Shown: positions 1 through 6,147 of the stretch, piece by piece
Layout: each line of letters begins with the position of its first letter
Numbering within the stretch: position 1 is the stretch's first letter
Assembly (NCBI GenBank): GCA_023395775.1
Contig: JAEWYA010000026.1
Location: 1-13,219 of the forward strand
Source of the DNA: Bacillota bacterium
GTDB lineage: Bacteria > Bacillota > Clostridia > Oscillospirales > Oscillospiraceae
Direction of reading: 5' to 3'
Length of the DNA stretch: 13,219 bases
Translations under genes and position numbers: made by a program
Notes under the pieces: model-generated
What the model saw: the letters and a program-made list of their open reading frames with translations, nothing else
The model's database searches: none
Told to the model about the DNA's origin: nothing

Positions 1-430
1 AAGCAAGTAAAACAGACAGTCGCGTGGGCAGGCCGAAAGGCCGTCTATGAGGAAAGTCCGGGCTCCACAGGGCAAGGATAACGGGTAACGCCCGCCGAAG
101 GCGACTTCAGGAAAAGTGCAACAGAGAAATACCGCCGTCTTTTTCCGTTCCATGGCAGTTGGCACCGCGCCGGCTAGCACCGCTTCCGGGCGGAGCGCGG
201 AACGTCGATTCCCGTGGATCGGCAAAAGACGGTAAGGATGGAAAGGCGAGGTAAGAGCTCACCCGACGGTTGGAGACAGTCCGCCGCTGTAAACTCTATC
301 CGGAGCAACACCGTGGGGAAGCAATAGGTCGGCCCGACCGCTTCCGGGAGGTGGCTTGAGCGCGTCGGCGACGGCGCGTCGAGATAGATGACTGTCAAAT
401 ACAGAACCCGGCTTACAGTTTTGCTTGCAC
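1..430 (+). ncRNA. rnpB: RNase P RNA, bacterial type A
   Basis: This is the catalytic RNA of ribonuclease P, which trims the 5' leader from precursor tRNAs together with the RnpA protein. The conserved 5' core gaggaaagtccgggctcc is at 49-66 and its P4 partner acagaacccggcttac at 401-416. Also present are the gggtaacgcccg hairpin (82-93), the run gaaaagtgcaacagagaaat (111-130), and ggtaagagctcacc (250-263). Helix P1 closes the molecule: 3-13 pairs with 418-428 over 11 bp with one G-U pair, so the gene is essentially complete and its ends lie near 1 and 430. The layout fits type A rather than the Bacillus type B form. Its promoter would lie left of the window. It is the only + strand gene here and faces yebC. 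The identification is very secure; the exact ends are approximate. Confidence 0.97.
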
Positions 431-437
431 AAGATAT

Positions 438-475
438 AGCCCCGGCTGCGGAACACGCCGCCGGGGCTTGTTCGG
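438..475 (+). terminator. Hairpin after rnpB, probable terminator
   Basis: The arm agccccggc (438-446) pairs perfectly with gccggggct (460-468), followed by a weak T-containing run (ttgttcgg). It begins about 10 nt after the end of RNase P RNA, so it most likely ends or protects that transcript. The T-tract is poor, so termination efficiency is uncertain. Confidence 0.6.
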
Positions 476-654
476 TCTCCGCCTATAAATTTAACCGTTT
501 TGCAAAATAGTCCCGGGATAGGGACAGAAACTATCACGGCAACTGGAAGAGTCAGCGTTATGTAATAGAGACTGGAACGGGGCGCGACAGCGGAATCGTG
601 GCGGAAACGGGTGGCCTCCCTGCCGCGTAGTGTCTGAACGTATTTTGCCATCTA

Positions 655-680
655 TTCAACAAAACAAAAGTTTTGTTGAA
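655..680. repeat. Perfect 11-bp inverted repeat, loop aaaa
   Basis: The arms ttcaacaaaac (655-665) and gttttgttgaa (670-680) are perfectly complementary around a 4-nt loop. The stem is A/T-rich, unlike the G+C-rich terminators nearby. It lies between the rnpB and yebC terminators in the convergent gap. It could be a back-up bidirectional terminator or an operator; neither is shown. Confidence 0.7.
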
Positions 681-690
681 GGCACGGGAA

Positions 691-725
691 TGAAAACACG
701 TCCGGGAGCAAATCGCTTCCGGACG
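691..725 (-). terminator. Intrinsic terminator of yebC
   Basis: Bases 699-709 and 715-725 form an 11-bp stem (one G-T pair) with a 5-nt loop. On the - strand it is followed by tgttttca, a short U-rich run. It lies about 70 nt after the yebC stop, so it closes the trmK-nif3-yebC transcription unit before rnpB is reached. Confidence 0.8.
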
Positions 726-794
726 CTTGCTCTTTCCAATTCGGACCATGAAGGTTTCCGCAGAGGGTTGCGCGTGGATTTGGCGGCTTTCCGC

Positions 795-1532
795 TCAGTC
801 CTCCTGCCAGTTGTGCCAGACGTTCTGGATATCGTCGTTGTCCTCCAGCATGTCGATGAGGCGCTCCATGTTCTTCACGTCGCCCTCGCTGGAGAGGACG
901 ATAGTGTTCTGCGGGACCATCTCAATGTCGGCGTTGACGAAGCTGTATCCCTTCTCCTCCAGCGCCTTCACCACGGCGTTGAACGAATCGGGGTCGGTGG
1001 TGATCTCAAGAGCCGGACCGTCGGCCTCAAAATCGGCGGCGCCGGCGTCCAGCGCGTCCATCATCACGGTATCCTCGTCCAGCTCGCCGTCCTCGTTGTC
1101 AATGACGATGACGCCCTTTCGGTCGAAAGACCAGCTGACGCAGCCAGGCGCGCCCATATTGCCGTTGCACTTGTCAAAGGCGTGGCGGACATCCGGCGCG
1201 GTGCGCTGGCGGTTGTCGGTCAGGGCTTCCACGATGACGGCCACGCCGCCGGGACCGTATCCCTCGTAGGTGATGGCTTCAAAGCTCTCGGTGTTGCCCG
1301 CGCCCAGTGCCTTTTCGATGGTGCGCTTGATGTTTTCATTAGGCATATTCACAGCCTTGGCCTTGGCGATAACGGTGGCCAGACGGGAGTTGTTGTTGGG
1401 GTCACCGCTGCCGCCGCCTTCCTTCACGGCCACGATGATCTCCTTGGCCACCTTGGTGAACGCCGCGGAGCGCTTTGCGTCAGCCGCGCCCTTGGTCTTT
1501 TGGATGTTATGCCACTTGGAATGTCCAGACAT
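795..1532 (-). CDS. yebC: YebC/PmpR (TACO1) family protein
   Basis: A 245-residue protein with the family's normal length and its signature opening MSGHSKWHNIQKTKGAADAK, then AKAVNMPNENIKRTIEKALG and the central YEGYGPGGVAVIVEALTDN. Members were first described as DNA-binding regulators. More recent work on bacterial YebC and mitochondrial TACO1 ties them to translation, helping ribosomes through difficult stretches such as polyproline; this is family knowledge and is not shown here. The start at 1532 is chosen over an in-frame codon at 1592 because it begins the conserved domain and has the strong site aaaggag about 9 nt upstream. The gene starts 4 nt after the nif3-like stop, and its ribosome binding site lies inside that gene's 3' end, so the two are co-transcribed and probably translationally coupled. 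Confidence 0.96.
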   Translation of the reverse strand: MSGHSKWHNIQKTKGAADAKRSAAFTKVAKEIIVAVKEGGGSGDPNNNSRLATVIAKAKAVNMPNENIKRTIEKALGAGNTESFEAITYEGYGPGGVAVIVEALTDNRQRTAPDVRHAFDKCNGNMGAPGCVSWSFDRKGVIVIDNEDGELDEDTVMMDALDAGAADFEADGPALEITTDPDSFNAVVKALEEKGYSFVNADIEMVPQNTIVLSSEGDVKNMERLIDMLEDNDDIQNVWHNWQED

Positions 1533-1536
1533 ATGT

Positions 1537-2325
1537 TTATTCTCCTTTGACGTAGTATTGAATGACTTCCCGATGGGAAGCGGATTTTTCAACGAAAAGC
1601 GCGGGGAATTTGTCCTGTAAGTAGGAGACCAGCACCTGACAGATCGGGTCCTCCGTTGGGAAATGGCCCGCGTCGATCAGGTTGACGCCCTTCCCTGCCG
1701 CATCCAGAAACGCATGGTAGTTGAGGTCGGCGGTGACGAAGGTGTCGCACCCTGCGGCGGCCGCTGCGTCGGTGTACTCGCCGCAGGCGCCTCCGCCCAC
1801 AGCCACACGCCGCACCGGCTTTCCCGCGTCGGCGTATCGCACGCCGCAGCAGCCCAGCGCCGCGGAAACCCGCGCCACGAAATCCTCCAGCGCCATGGGC
1901 GCGGGGAGCTGCCCAATCCGGCCCAGACCATCCTCCAGAAACGGCCCAGGGTCCTCCAATCGCAAAGTCCGGGCCAGTACGTCGTTGACGCCGCCCTTCG
2001 CCACATCCAGATTTGTATGCATACAGATCACGCTCATATTCGCCCGTGTCAGCTTTCGCAGCAGATGTCCCTGAGGCGTGTCCTCCCGCAGGGACTGCAC
2101 CGGAAGCCACCGGCAGTTCATGATCGGGTGATGGGACACAATCAGCTCACAGCCCTTGGAAGCGGCCTCGTCCGCCACGGATTCCGTGGCATCCAGCGCC
2201 ACCAGGACGCGCTGGATCTCCGCCGCTGGGTCGCCTACCAGCAATCCCACGTTGTCCCAGTCCATGGCCCCGGATTTGGGCGAGAGGTCGAACAGACTTT
2301 TTTCAATTTCAAAAGCCGTTGGCAT
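1537..2325 (-). CDS. Nif3-like dinuclear metal centre protein
   Basis: A 262-residue Nif3/YbgI/YqfO family protein. These form hexameric rings in the cytoplasm with a two-metal site in each subunit; some are named GTP cyclohydrolase 1 type 2, but the physiological role is unsettled. The family opening SGAMDWDNVGLLVGD is at 18-32. Metal ligands are visible as SHHP (64-67), MHTNLD (102-107) and AGHFPTE (219-225). It is the short form, without the PII-like insertion of the larger Bacillus-type members. The ATG overlaps the last 17 nt of trmK and the stop is 4 nt before yebC, a tightly packed unit. The trmK-nif3 order is conserved in many Firmicutes. The family is certain; the biochemical activity is not. 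Confidence 0.94.
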   Translation of the reverse strand: MPTAFEIEKSLFDLSPKSGAMDWDNVGLLVGDPAAEIQRVLVALDATESVADEAASKGCELIVSHHPIMNCRWLPVQSLREDTPQGHLLRKLTRANMSVICMHTNLDVAKGGVNDVLARTLRLEDPGPFLEDGLGRIGQLPAPMALEDFVARVSAALGCCGVRYADAGKPVRRVAVGGGACGEYTDAAAAAGCDTFVTADLNYHAFLDAAGKGVNLIDAGHFPTEDPICQVLVSYLQDKFPALFVEKSASHREVIQYYVKGE

Positions 2326-3022
2326 GACGCCACTCCTCCCATAATTCCAGCAATGACTTCATAACATCTCGTAGATGGTCCGCCTTTTCCGTGTCCTCCG
2401 GGCGGCACCCGCGGTTCAGCCCCGCCACCGCCGCCTGAAGCCGGAGAATCTGCTCCACCAGATACCGCCCGCCAAGCGGGTCATAGGTAAGGCATGCGCC
2501 GCCGTACAGTTGTCCCAGCGTCAGGCTCTGCGTCCCGGCGGAGACTCCCAGCACGGGGTACATGGTCCCCCGGTCCACAATCAGTCGCTCCCTTCGGATG
2601 GCATATCCGTTGGCACAGAGAAAGGCCCGCAGCTCCTCCGCCCGCGACTGGGGCTGGAGCAGCAGCGTGTGGTTCCCGTCCGCCGTCCAGGGAGCGGCGG
2701 CGAGAATGGAGACGATGTTTTCGCCCCCCAATCCGGCGATGACCACGGTGTCCGCCTCCTGCGGGCCCACCCCGGCCAGACCGTCGCACTGCCGGAAGTC
2801 AATCCGGTCCAGGACACCGTAGCTTCCGGCGGTGTCGCGTCCCCGGCTGAGAGGGCCGCTGCGCAGATCGCAGGCGATGGCGGAGCGGAGCCGGCCCTCC
2901 AGCGTCAGCCAGACCGGGAGATAGGCGTGGTCCGTGCCCACGTCCGCCAGGGCCGAGCCCCGGGGAACCCAGTCCGCCAGCAGCTGCAGCCTAGCCGGTA
3001 ATTCCAGTTTTCGTCCGCTCAT
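2309..3022 (-). CDS. trmK: tRNA (adenine(22)-N1)-methyltransferase TrmK
   Basis: A 237-residue class I SAM-dependent methyltransferase of the TrmK/YqfN family, which methylates N1 of adenine 22 in the D-arm region of certain tRNAs. The SAM-binding motif ADVGTDHAYLP is at 26-36, followed by the acidic strand end ACDLRSGPL (50-58), the second motif VIAGLGGENI (94-103) and LLLQPQSRAEELR (120-132). The C-terminal 50 residues are helical and charged, as expected for the family's coiled-coil domain. The ATG at 3022 is preferred to a GTG at 3091 because the extra residues are low-complexity Gly/Arg sequence, while 3022 has ggag 6 nt upstream and starts next to the conserved RLQLLADWVP. The 3' end overlaps the nif3-like start by 17 nt. 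Confidence 0.93.
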   Translation of the reverse strand: MSGRKLELPARLQLLADWVPRGSALADVGTDHAYLPVWLTLEGRLRSAIACDLRSGPLSRGRDTAGSYGVLDRIDFRQCDGLAGVGPQEADTVVIAGLGGENIVSILAAAPWTADGNHTLLLQPQSRAEELRAFLCANGYAIRRERLIVDRGTMYPVLGVSAGTQSLTLGQLYGGACLTYDPLGGRYLVEQILRLQAAVAGLNRGCRPEDTEKADHLRDVMKSLLELWEEWRHANGF

Positions 3023-3096
3023 ACCCCGCTCCACTTCCCTCCGGTCCCGCCCCACGGCGGGATTCGCTCCTCCGCCGCCAATCCGCGGCACAAACG

Positions 3097-3152
3097 GAAC
3101 GCATACGGGAAACCCGTATGCGTTCTATCGGGCCTCCCTTAAGTGGGAAGCC
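3097..3152 (-). terminator. Two tandem hairpins after the DUF1858 gene
   Basis: Directly after the DUF1858 stop codon, 3131-3138 pairs with 3145-3152 (8 bp, one wobble). Five nucleotides further on in transcription, 3113-3125 pairs with 3097-3109 (13 bp, loop of 3). The second stem is strong, but the following - strand sequence, cgtttgtg, is only weakly U-rich. It could be a terminator, a partial terminator that lets some transcription reach trmK, or a 3'-end stabiliser. I found no good promoter between it and trmK, which makes read-through plausible. Confidence 0.6.
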
Positions 3153-3362
3153 TTATTCTGCGGTCTTGTTGGCTTCCTCGTTCACCAGCGCCAGCAGCTT
3201 GTCCACGTCGATGCCATGGACCATGCAGGCCTCCTCCACGGTCTCGCCGCGGGAAGAGGGGCAGCCCAAGCAGTGCATTCCGATGGAGAGGAAGATGGGC
3301 GCGGTCTGAGGCGCCACGTCCAGAATATCACCGATAATGGTGTCTTTTGTAATTTCAACCAT
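3153..3362 (-). CDS. DUF1858 domain protein
   Basis: A 69-residue protein that is a single DUF1858 domain. Residues 2-27 carry the usual opening (VEITKDTIIGDILDVAPQ), and 28-51 the signature GMHCLGCP then ETVEEACMVHGID, with Cys31 and Cys34. The fold is shared with the N-terminal domain of ScdA/RIC iron-sulfur repair proteins. Family proteins often accompany redox and hybrid-cluster functions, but the role of free-standing copies is unknown. The start at 3362 has ggagg 7 nt upstream. A start at 3404 is rejected because it adds 14 non-conserved residues and would translate part of the leader. The gene has its own promoter (3504-3532) and a leader of about 135 nt dominated by a large hairpin. 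It is monocistronic or weakly joined to trmK. Confidence 0.9.
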   Translation of the reverse strand: MVEITKDTIIGDILDVAPQTAPIFLSIGMHCLGCPSSRGETVEEACMVHGIDVDKLLALVNEEANKTAE

Positions 3363-3394
3363 GATTTTGCCTCCAAAATTCAGTTTGTCAGGGC

Positions 3395-3472
3395 AGTTCC
3401 GCACAATTCGCGTGACTGCGCCGTCTTGTTAAAAAATTCCTGAAAGGCGGCCACCGCGAATTGTGCGGAGCT
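3395..3472 (-). repeat. Long inverted repeat in the DUF1858 mRNA leader
   Basis: Bases 3395-3412 and 3455-3472 are complementary over 18 bp with a single G-T pair; the inner 15 bp are perfect. A smaller stem (3419-3422 with 3446-3449) can form in the 42-nt loop. The promoter at 3504-3532 predicts a start near 3497, so the whole structure would be transcribed ahead of the ribosome binding site (about 3370). No U-tract follows it on the - strand, so it is not a simple terminator. It matches no riboswitch class I know. It could be an RNA-stability element, a protein target, or a decayed small mobile repeat. Confidence 0.75.
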
Positions 3473-3503
3473 ACCCCGGATTTTGCCACATTAAGGCTTA
3501 GTT

Positions 3504-3532
3504 ATTATACCCCGGTTTTTCTATGATTTCAA
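3504..3532 (-). promoter_or_regulatory. SigA-type promoter of the DUF1858 gene
   Basis: On the - strand TTGAAA (3532-3527) and TATAAT (3509-3504) are separated by exactly 17 bp. The predicted start is near 3497. Transcription runs through the inverted repeat at 3395-3472 into the DUF1858 gene. Confidence 0.8.
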
Positions 3533-3657
3533 GAGAAATTGAGTAGAAATTTCGCGCAAAGCGCCAAAATACGCGATATCACCGCCAGTCTTTCCGCAAG
3601 TGCTTTGCTTTCCGCGTCTTTTCAAACTTCAGAACGGGCGGAACCAGAAAAAAGTGC

Positions 3658-3691
3658 ACAAAAAAAGGAACGCCCAAAAGGGCGTTCCTTT
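3658..3691 (-). terminator. Intrinsic terminator of the sigH/zinc-ribbon unit
   Basis: Arms 3664-3675 and 3680-3691 form a perfect 12-bp stem (aaaggaacgccc with gggcgttccttt) around a 4-nt loop. On the - strand the stem runs into an unbroken T-run. It lies 14 nt after the zinc-ribbon stop codon and is a textbook terminator. Confidence 0.93.
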
Positions 3692-3704
3692 GAGATGACT
3701 TTCG

Positions 3705-3986
3705 TTATCTCTGCTCCTCGCGCATCTTGGCGAAGCACTCGCTGCAATACACAGGACGGTCGGACTTGGGCTCGAAGGGAACGCGAGCCTCGCCGCCGCA
3801 GGAGGCGCAGACAGCGGTGAAGTACTCCCTGGGACCGCGGGAAGCGGCCTTGCGGGCGTCACGGCAGCTCTTGCAGCGCTGGGGCTCATTCTGGAAACCG
3901 CGCTCTGCATAGAACTCCTGCTCACCGGCGGTGAACACGAACTCCTGGCCACACTCTTTGCACACTAAAGTCTTGTCTTCGTACAT
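3705..3986 (-). CDS. Small zinc-ribbon protein with four CxxC motifs
   Basis: A 93-residue soluble protein with four CxxC pairs: Cys9/12, Cys38/41, Cys60/63 and Cys81/84. These should form two zinc knuckles or ribbons. The first half (CKECGQEFVFTAGEQEFYAERGF, then QRCKSCRDARK) matches the zf-trcl type of zinc-ribbon domain. The second half, with the end PVYCSECFAKMREE, is the CxxC-CxxC type found in many small Firmicute proteins. Its function is unknown; nucleic-acid or protein binding is plausible. The ATG has gaggg about 9 nt upstream. It lies 39 nt after sigH, with a strong terminator behind it and no strong promoter of its own, so it is probably expressed from the sigH promoter. A 6-bp hairpin (4025-4040) covers the sigH stop codon and may reduce read-through. 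Confidence 0.88.
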   Translation of the reverse strand: MYEDKTLVCKECGQEFVFTAGEQEFYAERGFQNEPQRCKSCRDARKAASRGPREYFTAVCASCGGEARVPFEPKSDRPVYCSECFAKMREEQR

Positions 3987-4025
3987 GATTTTTACCCTCT
4001 CTTTGAAAAGAAAAATATATTGCGT

Positions 4026-4667
4026 TCAGCTCTTGCTGAAATCGCCGGAAAGAAGTTGCTGTGCCACCTTGCGACGGATCCGCTGCACAGCGTTGTCCAC
4101 GGATTTGGGGGATTTGCCCACGGTTTCGGCAATTTCCCGACAAGATAAACCGTCCAGATAATACCCCAAAATCTTCGCTTCAAACTCGGACAACTGTTTC
4201 CGGACACCAAACAAGAGACTGCTCGTATGCTCCCTGTCGATCAGAAAATCTTCAGGGCTACGGCGCGTCAAATCCTGGGTGCCAAGGGTGTAGGAATCAC
4301 GGTCAAAGAAGGGTGTATCAAGAGAAACCGACTGGTTCAGAGGCATGTGCTTGCCGCGGGAGGCGGCACGCAGGACTGAAAGCAGGCGATTGCGGACGCA
4401 GGTTTCGGCAAAGGTGCGAAAAGAGGCCTCTTTTTCCCCGTCGTATTCCCGGACGGCTTTCATCAGCCCAATCATTCCCTCCTGCAACAGGTCTTCGCTG
4501 TCTCCGCCGATCAGAAAGAACGGGCGGGCGCAGGAACGGACCAACCGGGTATATTTGGAAACCAGCTGCTCTTCCGCCCGGCGATCGCCGCCAGCGGCCA
4601 GAGTGCAAAGCTCCTCATCCGAGGGACCAACCGCGCAGGAATGATTTGACTCTTCACATTTGCACAT
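4026..4667 (-). CDS. sigH: Sporulation sigma factor SigH (Spo0H)
   Basis: A 213-residue sigma-70 family protein of the SigH/Spo0H type, which in Bacillus and Clostridia directs RNA polymerase to early-sporulation and transition-state genes. Region 2 spans about 30-112: KYTRLVRSCARPFFLIGGDSEDL ends the 2.1-2.2 part and LLQEGMIGLMKAVREYD follows. KHMPLNQSVSLDTP (107-119) is closely like Bacillus SigH. Region 4 (about 150-205) has the helix-turn-helix YLDGLSCREIAETVGKSPKSVDNAVQRIRRK. Length matches the family. The ATG at 4667 is the only reasonable start: no in-frame ATG, GTG or TTG follows before region 2. Yet its own -10 box ends 5 nt upstream, so the mRNA may be leaderless. The N-terminus is unusual in having three Cys in the first 11 residues. 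The downstream neighbour is the zinc-ribbon gene. Confidence 0.94.
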   Translation of the reverse strand: MCKCEESNHSCAVGPSDEELCTLAAGGDRRAEEQLVSKYTRLVRSCARPFFLIGGDSEDLLQEGMIGLMKAVREYDGEKEASFRTFAETCVRNRLLSVLRAASRGKHMPLNQSVSLDTPFFDRDSYTLGTQDLTRRSPEDFLIDREHTSSLLFGVRKQLSEFEAKILGYYLDGLSCREIAETVGKSPKSVDNAVQRIRRKVAQQLLSGDFSKS

Positions 4668-4672
4668 ACTGT

Positions 4673-4702
4673 ATTATACCTTTTGAACACAAAATTTGTC
4701 AA
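4673..4702 (-). promoter_or_regulatory. SigA-type promoter of sigH
   Basis: On the - strand a consensus TTGACA (4702-4697) and a consensus TATAAT (4678-4673) are separated by 18 bp. The predicted start is at about 4666-4667, on the ATG itself. The sequence aaagg lies 11 nt before the ATG but inside the spacer/-10 area, so it would not be in an mRNA from this promoter. The -35 overlaps a Spo0A-box-like heptamer. Confidence 0.85.
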
Positions 4703-4722
4703 GAGAAATCTAAAATTCGTCA
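4695..4722 (-). promoter_or_regulatory. Two Spo0A-box-like direct repeats upstream of sigH
   Basis: Read on the - strand, TGACGAA (4722-4716) matches the published 0A-box consensus TGNCGAA in full, and TGACAAA (4701-4695) matches 6 of 7. They lie within a 12-nt direct repeat, TTGACRAATTTT (4723-4712 and 4702-4691), with 21 bp between equivalent positions, about two helical turns. The near box overlaps the -35 hexamer and the far box lies around -50 to -56. That is where Spo0A commonly activates SigA promoters. Binding by Spo0A is inference. Confidence 0.5.
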
Positions 4723-4763
4723 AATTTTTCTTATAATTTTTACAGTTGATTGGCCGGCTCCTA

Positions 4764-6119
4764 TCAGACTTTTATATTTTTTACGAAATCCGCCAGTTTT
4801 TCAGCGGTCCGGCGGGCCTTGTCAGTGGTTTTGGCCTCGACCATGACACGAATCAAGGCTTCCGTCCCGGAGGGGCGCACCAGAATGCGGCCCTCGCCGC
4901 CCAGAGTCTCCTCCTCCGATTTCACGGCGTCCTTCAGCGCCTGGGAGGCCATGATCGCCTCCTTCACGCCCCGCTGATGGGAGACGGACACGTTCACCAG
5001 CTCCTGCGGATACACCGCGCAGACGGACACCAGCTCTGAAGCCTTTTTGCCGGAGGAGTTCAGAACCTGCAAAAACTGAAGGGCGGTGACCTCGCCGTCG
5101 CCGGTGGTTTCCAGCTCCGTAAAGATCGTGTGGCCGGACTGCTCGCCGCCGATGCGGTAGTCGCACCGGAGCATTTCCTCCAGCACGTTCCGGTCGCCCA
5201 CGTCGGTGCACACCAGCTCCAGTCCGCTGTTGCGGCAGAACTCGTGGAGGCCCAAATTGCTCATCACGGTGGCAACGACTGCGTTGCCGCTGAGCTTTCC
5301 CCGGCGCTTCATGTCCGCGGCGCACACCGCCATCACCTTATCACCGTCAATATCGCCGCCGGTCTCGTCCACCAGAAGGCAGCGGTCCGCATCCCCGTCG
5401 AAGGCCACGCCCACGTCGTACCGCCCCTTCACCACCGCCGCAGCCAGGTCCTCCAGATGGGTGGAACCGCAGCGGCTGTTGATGTTTAGGCCGTCGGGCT
5501 GGGTGTGGATGAAATCCGTGTGGGCCTTGAACCGACCGAACAGCTCCGGCGCGGTAGCGCTGGCCGCGCCGTTGGCACAGTCCACCAGAATGCGCATCCC
5601 CGCCAGGTCGCTTTCAACAGTGCCCGCCACAAAGTCGATGTAATCCCGCTTCAGCTGGCGCATCCCGTGGTGCCGCCGGCCGATTTCTTCCCGGGTCCGG
5701 GACTTCATGGGCGCGTCGGACAAGATTTTTTCCTCCACCCGGCGCTCCACCTCGTCGCTGAGCTTGTAGCCCTGGGCGTTGAAGACCTTGATGCCGTTGT
5801 GTTCATAGGGGTTGTGGGAAGCGGAGACCACGATGCCCGCGTCTCCCCGCTCCTGCACGGTCAGGTACGCCACCGCGGGAGTGGGTATGGTCCCCAGCGG
5901 CTTGACGTCGCCGCCCACGTCGCAGATACCCGCCATCAGGGCGGATTCCAGCATATCGGAGGAGACGCGGGTGTCCTTGCCGATCAAAATGACCGGACGG
6001 CGGCCCAGCTCCTCCATCAGCACGGCGGCGATGGCTTGGCCCACGCGAAACGCCTCCTGCGCGGTAAGATTTTCCCCCACCACGCCGCGGATGCCGTCGG
6101 TTCCAAACAGTTTGCCCAT
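4764..6119 (-). CDS. glmM: Phosphoglucosamine mutase
   Basis: A 451-residue alpha-D-phosphohexomutase of the GlmM type. It interconverts glucosamine-6-phosphate and glucosamine-1-phosphate in the cytoplasm, the step before UDP-N-acetylglucosamine and peptidoglycan synthesis. It opens with MGKLFGTDGIRG. The phosphoserine loop is VSASHNPYE with Ser101. The Mg loop is DGDADR at 241-246, the sugar-binding loop GGEQSGH at 324-330, and the phosphate loop RPSGTE at 415-420. All four catalytic loops are intact. I place the start at 6119 because it is the canonical N-terminus and sits 10 nt from gagg; an ATG at 6128 would be only 1 nt from that site. The gene follows ruvB by about 28 nt, so it probably belongs to the ruv transcript. 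Confidence 0.97.
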   Translation of the reverse strand: MGKLFGTDGIRGVVGENLTAQEAFRVGQAIAAVLMEELGRRPVILIGKDTRVSSDMLESALMAGICDVGGDVKPLGTIPTPAVAYLTVQERGDAGIVVSASHNPYEHNGIKVFNAQGYKLSDEVERRVEEKILSDAPMKSRTREEIGRRHHGMRQLKRDYIDFVAGTVESDLAGMRILVDCANGAASATAPELFGRFKAHTDFIHTQPDGLNINSRCGSTHLEDLAAAVVKGRYDVGVAFDGDADRCLLVDETGGDIDGDKVMAVCAADMKRRGKLSGNAVVATVMSNLGLHEFCRNSGLELVCTDVGDRNVLEEMLRCDYRIGGEQSGHTIFTELETTGDGEVTALQFLQVLNSSGKKASELVSVCAVYPQELVNVSVSHQRGVKEAIMASQALKDAVKSEEETLGGEGRILVRPSGTEALIRVMVEAKTTDKARRTAEKLADFVKNIKV

Positions 6120-6147
6120 ATCAAACATACCTCATTTATTCAAAAAA

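Larger units (their letters stand above)
431..794. other. Non-coding gap between convergent rnpB and yebC
   Basis: No convincing gene lies in this 364-nt stretch. It holds the rnpB hairpin (438-468), a perfect 11-bp inverted repeat with an aaaa loop (655-680), and the - strand yebC terminator (691-725). The octamer gcaaaata (503-510) is complementary to tattttgc (641-648), which could close a 146-nt structure, but I recognise no known RNA family. Frames crossing this part have no ribosome binding site or familiar protein. Confidence 0.6.
3363..3704. other. Gap between zinc-ribbon gene and DUF1858 gene
   Basis: This 342-nt stretch has no gene. In - strand order it holds the zinc-ribbon gene's terminator (3658-3691), about 120 nt of featureless sequence, the DUF1858 promoter (3504-3532), the 78-nt leader hairpin (3395-3472) and the DUF1858 ribosome binding site. 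Confidence 0.7.

Noticed and set aside
259..651. A 130-codon - strand frame over the rnpB 3' half
   Set aside because: It lies antisense to the RNase P RNA core, whose conserved helices explain the sequence; the translated product has no protein-like features.
630..1550. A 306-codon open frame on the + strand across yebC
   Set aside because: It is the antisense of the unmistakable YebC coding sequence, has no familiar domain, and its length comes from G+C-rich codon structure on the opposite strand.
3023..3091. Extended trmK start at GTG 3091
   Set aside because: It adds a Gly/Arg-rich low-complexity stretch overlapping the upstream hairpin area; the ATG at 3022 has a well-placed ribosome binding site.
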